From contig JAKSZP010007897.1 in the NCBI GenBank assembly GCA_022478985.1, forward strand, positions 302,710 through 366,709: DNA of 64,000 nucleotides. Direction: 5' to 3'. Below, piece by piece: positions 58,511-64,000 of this stretch (position 1 is its first letter; the number at the start of each line of letters is the position of its first letter). A program made the position numbers and the translations under genes. The notes below the pieces were generated by a model. It was given only the letters and a program-made list of their open reading frames with translations. It ran no database searches and had not been told where the DNA came from. The stretch comes from Massospora cicadina (lineage: Eukaryota > Entomophthoromycota > Entomophthoromycetes > Entomophthorales > Entomophthoraceae).

Positions 58511-60400
58511 TACGTGGACATTTAAAGGATGTTTTTTTCTCATGGAAACTCATAATCCCTTCACTGACTTTGGGGTATTATTTGACAATATCGTCTACTA
58601 GAAGGGCGAAGTTTGATCCTTTCAGGGAAGGTGAATCTGAGGATGGTTCCAGATTGTTAGGTGTATTTGGTCAAACATTTGACAAGTTTATCGCTTCAGT
58701 TGCTCCAAAGGTCCTTCTTCCACCATGCCCCTGGCTTGCGCCCATCTCAGTACATTAACTCCTCCAACTGGCTGCTGGTATAAAAACTCATCATCATACT
58801 AAAGGGCTTCCACTGAACATACTATGATAGGTTCAGTTTGGACGTTTGGTGTTGGGATAACGGAGGTAGTGTCCCATCTCTACTCCGCCCCATCTTTTCC
58901 CTGGTAGTACTGATCCTGTTGTTTGTAGTGAACCCAATAGTTTGGGCAACTCTGGGCAAGGTGGCATGGGCGACTGCATTAAAAACTATTTATCCCATAG
59001 GCTCTGCGTCCTTGGTTATCATAAGATGGGCCAGGCCAATAATTTGACTGTTGGCAAAAGGCTTAATCAGGGACAGGTCAAAAGTTGGTTGCTGACAGTC
59101 GGCATAATTAGGTCCAGGTCTGAAGTTAAAATGATAGAGATTGCTTGGCTGAGGATGAGGCGCGTAATTAGAATAAGGCCAGGGGTTACTAGGCGGAATC
59201 AGAATGGGACAGGAGATTTTTCCTGAACAATAAGTCTGGCGATGGCAGTGGTATGTTTCCGCTCTGCATTGGGCGGAGGAAAGGTGGCGGATAAATGGCG
59301 CAGAAATTGAAAAGTTTTAAGCAGGGGTACGTCTTCCTCTAAAATCTAGTCATGACGTTGTAAAGCTCGCAGTATGGCTTCACTGTGGAGGTCATTGCAA
59401 CGCACACCTCAGATTCAGATACAGTCCCTGCTCCAGTTAACACGTGGTCGTCTGGCATAAATTGGTAAGAAAACACAGTGAGGGTCTCATTACGCTGTGA
59501 CCCAATGTTCAAGAACTCAGAATTAAGCTGCAACATCTTTGAGGTACCTCCAAACAACTGCAGCACAGTTACCTTCACTTCATAGTGTGTAATTGAACTG
59601 CTTGGAAGATATCAGGTGACTGGATCAGCTTCTGACATCCAAGGCAGATAATAGCAATTTAGCTTTATGCCAATCCAAGGCTCCTTCCACTGCAAACTCA
59701 AAACATTTAATTAAGCTGTTAATATTCCATTGTGATTAAATGGAGGCAGCTTACTATTACAAACCTCCTCCTCCCGCTCATAGTTGCATACTTTAGAGCG
59801 TACTGAGGAATGGGTCAAGACCCATAAGCAGTATCTTGGTGGAGCTTTCTTAGAAGGGCCTGCAGCACATAACTGGTCAGATGCTCTAGGGGTAGTGTAG
59901 ATCTTTTTGGTGGGAAGGACTACCATCACATGGTGGATTCGCTGGGTTGGAACATAATCATCCCCAGAGCTGCCATCATAAGTTGAACAGTTCACACTGC
60001 CTGCATGTTTGGTGAAAAGCTCCTTAGTTGGATATTCAGTCTCATATTTTCCATAAAGTGAGCCTTTCTGAGCGACCCCTAGTCCTTCTGCTTCCCAATG
60101 TGGATGAGGCGGGAAAAAGGTAGGTTTCAACTTCTGATCCATGCAATGTAGCCGCTCAGTATTGATTTCCAGGCAATCAGCAAATTTCCTGTTCTGTTGT
60201 CCAAGTATTCACAACCGAATAAACATAATTTCAAGTTGATTTTTACATCATCACACTCCTGAAGGAGCTCCTCTTGTTGCATGAGCACTGCGTCCAGAAT
60301 AAGTTTGATTTACATGGTTTCTGAAAGAGCAGCGAATTTGGACGATTCCACTTTGGTGCAGGCCTGATATGCCATGGCCAGTGACTAAAGAATTTTAATT
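58511..60400 (-). pseudogene. gag remnant of element J
   Basis: 59711-60142 (143 codons) is the longest Gag piece: SLYGKYETEYPTKELFTKHA, CSTYDGSSGDDYVPTQRIHH. The capsid block at 59339-59578 has MKVTVLQLFGGTSKMLQLNS and ETLTVFSYQFMPDDHVLTGA. The knuckle region near 58940-58980 reads CSRPCHLAQSCPNYW, degenerate. The N-terminal helix (LDAVLMQQEELLQE) is near 60240-60300. Confidence 0.8.
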
Positions 60401-60418
60401 TTTAAGGTTGTTCATTGG

Positions 60419-60439
60419 GCCCCCTGTAGTGAGCACCAC
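60419..60439 (-). promoter_or_regulatory. Primer-binding site of element J
   Basis: The element strand reads gTGGTGCTCACTACAGGGGG, matching consensus. Confidence 0.8.
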
Positions 60440-61012
60440 AGTTATAATTTTGGAAATATTGGTAATATATGACGAGAGGGTAGCACAGGTGAAAGCCCAA
60501 TGAGCAGTGGACTGACAATATGAAAGTCGCCAATCCTCAAAACAAACTTAGTAGATTTAATAAAATACAAAGCAATAGCTCTGGCGACACCACTTTTATT
60601 CATTATAATATATTGTGAATTCCTTCCGCTTTGATCACTTCTTCCTATCTATAATCAATCCCCATCTTCAATTGTCTTAACTTGCTTACATATCAGCGAC
60701 TTCAGTCAATACTGATCCTTTTTGCTTATACTATTTGGTTCCGCCATATCCTCATTGGTTCCAGAAGAGTATCATAGTTTTAAATTCACTATCACCTTAG
60801 TTTGAGGCAACCTACTGACTATTTGTTATATGTTGACATCGCCTTATTACCTTAATTGAAGGTGATCTAATAACCATCCGTTCTGCCTCAATATTGCCTT
60901 ATCCCAAGGCACTCAAATATTTATAAACTTTAGATCATAGTTGGCAGATTTTTAGCCAATCCGCCGTGGCTAATTGAAGGAATTATTATCCAATCATATC
61001 AGAACCCAGACA
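60440..61012 (-). repeat. 5' LTR of element J
   Basis: Aligns with 54433-54999 and with the E LTRs. It carries gccttatt...ccttaattgaaggtgat blocks, decayed forms of the palindromic pair. Confidence 0.9.
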
Positions 61013-62480
61013 GGGTTATCGGAAGAACAAAGGTTTAGGTGATAGCTTTATTTCAAAAAATATAAGGAGATTTTTGCGGTTGATACCATGATTTAGGGTG
61101 TGCTCAGGGGGTGGTCCATTGGTTGGGCACTGGAAATCACTCCACCATCAGGTCTCAGCCAATCCACCAATTAAGGGAAGCTGAAGAAGGATTACCAAGG
61201 AAATCATAAACTACTGGATAATGGGATGTTAAAATGCCAAAAAGTTCATGGGCTTTGCCCATTCTGATTGTTAAAAAGAAGAAAGGTACCAACTTGGTAG
61301 TAAAAGACTACCAAAAGCTCAAAAGTGTCACCAAGAAGGACTCATATCCCTTTGTGATGGAACAACGATGCTTTGGATTAGTTGGGGGGAGCTCACTATT
61401 TCTTGGCAAAGGATTTGATATCAGGTTAATGGCAAATTAAGTTGGCCTTGGCAGAGCAGGTGAAATGCATTATTTTTACATCCATGGGGCTCTTTTAACC
61501 AACACCTATGCCTCAAGAGTTGTGTAATGCTCTGACTACGTTCCAACGGTCTATGGACACCATCCTTGGTGACTTGAAGCTGTCATGCATTCTCGTGTAC
61601 CTCAACAATATCAATGTTTTTCTCAAACATTTCTGAGAATCTTACCCATCTAAAGGATGTATTCTGGAAGAACTCTGATCCAACATCAAGATTAATCCAT
61701 GTAACTGTCACTTATTCAAAGATCAGTCAGAATACCTAGGATTTGTGATAGACGCAAAGGGGATGAAACCTCAGCTGAACAAGGTGGCCGCCATCCAGAA
61801 ATTGACTCTGCCAAAATTAAACGTGACATACAGCTATTTTTGGTGATGCTCAGCTACTACCAGCGCTTCATCCCTTTCTTCATCTGTACTAGGGGACTGA
61901 TATTTGAGTTACTCAAAGGGGATGTCATGTTCAAATGGACGGAACGCCGTCAACGCTCCTTTGACACACTTCAGATGGCATTGATCACTGTGCTGGTGCT
62001 GACTACACAAGTCCTGACAAGAAATTTTTCATTCAGTTGGATGCATCTCTTTCACCCATTGGGCAGTTCTATCTTAAAAGGACGACGAAGGGGAGGAGCA
62101 CCCTGTTGCATACTGTAGTCATATCCTGAACTGTCATGAACGCAATTCTACTGTGACCAAGCAGGAGTGCTTAGCGTTGATCTACGCATATAAGCAATTT
62201 AGGGTTATTTTCATGGATTGAAGTTTAAATTTTTAACGGATCATGCTTCATTACACTGGTTGTAGAATCTCAGGAAGCCTGAGGGGCGTCTAGGCCGATA
62301 GGCTCTAAGACTGAAGGCTTACACTTTGAAGTTCTTCACTAACCTGGAGCAAAACATCAGAATGCAGATTGTTTATTGATATTAACCATGATTGCCATTA
62401 CAGCAGATCTGAGTGATGTAATGTACAACAAAATGCTCAGCAGTAGATATGACAATGAACCTCTGCAAGTTACAAAGCTG
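61013..62480 (+). pseudogene. RT and RNase H remnant of element D
   Basis: RT begins decayed at 61090; 61234-61440 reads SSWALPILIVKKKKGTNLVV and DYQKLKSVTKKDSYPF. The catalytic motif is YLNN (61598-61609): both Asp codons changed to Asn. 61840-62118 is the thumb (LSYYQRFIPFFICTRGLIFE). RNase H fragments (QECLALIYAYKQF; QNADCL) run from 62040 to 62390 with frameshifts. Confidence 0.82.
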
Positions 62481-63630
62481 TTAAATGAGATATGAGCTAG
62501 TATCTTTTAGTGGAACGGTGATTTGTACAAACTGATTGGAGACTCTACAGTGAACTTTCTGCAACCCTCGGTGCAGCCAAGCATTATCATGAGCGCACAT
62601 AAGGTAGCAATATATGGTGGATTGTGTATGATGTTGGAATTGTTGCACCCTCAGTATTTTTGGGAAATCATGAACTTTGACATGATTGATACAATTTCCT
62701 GCTGACACTAGTGTCAAGTGAAAAGCCATTATACCAAAAGACCTCATAGTGGCTAGTAAACCCACAAATTGCCTGGCATAAAGTTTCCATTGATGTTTTT
62801 GAGCCCCTGCCAATGGGAGTGAAATTATCCAGATACATTATGGTGATTATTGATATTACTTGACCAGGAAGGTTGAAGTATGGGCAATATGGGATTTGTG
62901 GGCAGTCGCTTGGTAAAGTCATAATGGAATATATAGTCCAGCGGCATGGCTGCCCTCAGTTCACCTTACTGATAATAAAACAAACTTCACCTTTCACACT
63001 TTTCCAAAGCTAACTAAACTGATGGTCATCCACAGGATTTTAATGACCCCATATCACCCTAAGTCCAATAATATGGTTGAGTGAGTTAATGGGACCTTGG
63101 TGAACATACTCCAGAAATTAATAATATATTGACCTTCATATCTGGGTTCCCTCCTTTCCACCGCTATCTTTTCATACAACATTAGCTATAACTCTGCCAT
63201 AGGGAATAATCCCTTTCAGTTCTATATGGTCAGCACCCAGTATTGCCTGCACTGCTCTATGCCTGCTAGAGGATACTGGTGGAACAGTTCTGTAATGTTA
63301 CTTGACCAACCTGGAAAACACTTTAATCAAGATGCAAATTGAAGCATACTATTTCAGCTTGGCCAAAAAGATAAGGAATCAGGCTGCCAATTAGTTCTGG
63401 TTTTATGGTCTAGCCCAGTTCATAGAAAGGTAAATGGCTTTATCTCATAACCAGCACAGGTTCTGTCAAAATCATAAATTGGTTAATATGTGGATTGGTC
63501 CGTTTAAAAAAATTGGGGACATATTAGTTGATGTCTACACTATCAAGGACCCCAAAAATGATCAGATTGCTTTTAGTACATACAAAGTTCCTTCAGGCAT
63601 ATAAGCAATAAGAGACTTATCATCTAGTCA
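62481..63630 (+). pseudogene. Integrase remnant of element D
   Basis: Plus-strand fragments: zinc region around 62640-62730; core around 62780-63120, with LTDN-like and YHPKSNNMVEXVNGTLVNIL (TGA replacing the Trp after the catalytic Glu). GNNPFQFYMV follows, and the C-terminal module is at 63420-63600 (HKLVNMWIGPFKKIGDILVD). Heavily broken. Confidence 0.75.
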
Positions 63631-63641
63631 TGGGAGGGTAA
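63631..63641 (+). promoter_or_regulatory. Polypurine tract of element D
   Basis: tgggagggtaa before the truncated 3' LTR. Confidence 0.7.
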
Positions 63642-63741
63642 TATTGAAATTCTTTATATGAATGGATGATAAGCTCTAAATAGCTGTGGCAGATTGAGTA
63701 ATAATGACCAAAACTTAGTATTAGCATAATAGTGACAATTT
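63642..63741 (+). repeat. 3' LTR of element D, truncated
   Basis: About 100 bp matching the first 100 bp of 26041-26644 (gaatggatgataagctctaaatagctgtgg). Similarity stops near 63741, where other sequence begins. Confidence 0.7.
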
Positions 63742-64000
63742 TTATTTAGCATTTGTGGTGCCTAACCCAAAAAGGGGGAGCCGCCACCCATCTTTATTTG
63801 CAAATGGGCCAAACAAAGGGATTGTTAGAAATAAAAAAATTCCTAAATTTGGCACCTCAGCTAACAGCCTAGAAAGCCATACAAGAAGTTGAGGAAGCTA
63901 TTTAAAAACTTTTTTCTGGTGCCCGCTTTAACTGGTGGACTATGGCAGACAGCATCGAGGTGGGAGAATCAGCAACATTGGTCATAAGAAGGTATAGTTG
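63742..64000 (+). mobile_element. Element L: start of a further LTR element, gag fragment, runs off the window
   Basis: After gcatttgTGGTGCCTAACCC, which looks like an LTR end and PBS, a frame opens at 63804 with MGQTKGLLEIKKFLNL. It continues through one TAG and one TAA to LFSGARFNWWTMADSIEV, resembling the capsid motif L-x-G-x-A-R-x-W-W of LTR-element Gag proteins. The MGQ start could be an N-myristoylation signal. Only about 66 codons are in view; lineage cannot be set. Confidence 0.5.

Larger units (their letters stand above)
54433..61012 (-). mobile_element. Element J: Ty3/gypsy element inserted in D, same family
   Basis: LTRs of 567 and 573 bp (54433-54999, 60440-61012). The flanking 5-mers tggtt (54428-54432) and gggtt (61013-61017) form a target duplication with one mismatch. 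The interior on the minus strand holds gag, protease, linker, RT, RNase H and integrase. Sequence is close to D and E, so one family inserted into itself in opposite orientation. RT has YLDN, retropepsin DMG, and many stops. Confidence 0.92.

Overview
This window is eukaryotic nuclear DNA made almost entirely of decayed retrotransposons. I found no host protein gene, rRNA, tRNA or CRISPR array. Eight Ty3/gypsy-type LTR elements are recognisable (called A, C, D, E, F, G, H and J here). There is also one non-LTR (LINE) element, a gag-like remnant (B), a solo LTR, a large direct-repeat pair (K) and a gag fragment of a further element (L) at the right edge. Nearly every reading frame is broken by stops and frameshifts. 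A filamentous fungus with a transposon-inflated genome would fit, but there is no host gene to fix the taxon, so this is inference only.

Layout. 140-8511 is element A (+), with a solo LTR inserted in its reverse transcriptase. 9150-11260 is a minus-strand gag-like remnant (B). 12700-12919 and 19559-about 21340 are two halves of one LINE (+), split at its RT by element C (12920-19558, -). 22207-26030 holds two copies of a 1.2-kb direct repeat (K). From 26041 to about 63741 lies element D (+), opened up by a nest of later insertions. G (26954-51788, -) sits in the D gag. H (28672-34614, -, with a chromodomain) sits in the G integrase. F (36129-48672, -) sits at the start of the G RT. E (41169-47207, +) sits in the F gag. 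J (54433-61012, -) sits between the D protease and RT. The last 250 bases start element L.

The nest gives a relative history: D first, then G, then F and H, then E; J entered D independently. E is the innermost element and keeps the best catalytic motifs (retropepsin DTGAS, RT YLDD, integrase triad). The host elements have mutated motifs such as YLNN, YLDN and YLYG. Several insertions have a target-site duplication with one mismatch: the solo LTR (tgttc/tgttt), C (cccct/tccct), F (atttg/acttg) and J (tggtt/gggtt).

Elements fall into groups by LTR and Gag. A, C and G share a gag type, and C and G also share an LTR. D, E and J are one family. F is separate and has a collagen-like Gag segment. 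H is a chromovirus. A, C, E, F, G and J, and less well D, carry the same unusual primer-binding site (consensus TGG[C/T]GCTCACTACAGGG). Other notable structure: a conserved antisense TATA box inside a hairpin in the C/G LTRs, a long open frame inside an LTR of H, and a perfect (CA)61 tract in D.
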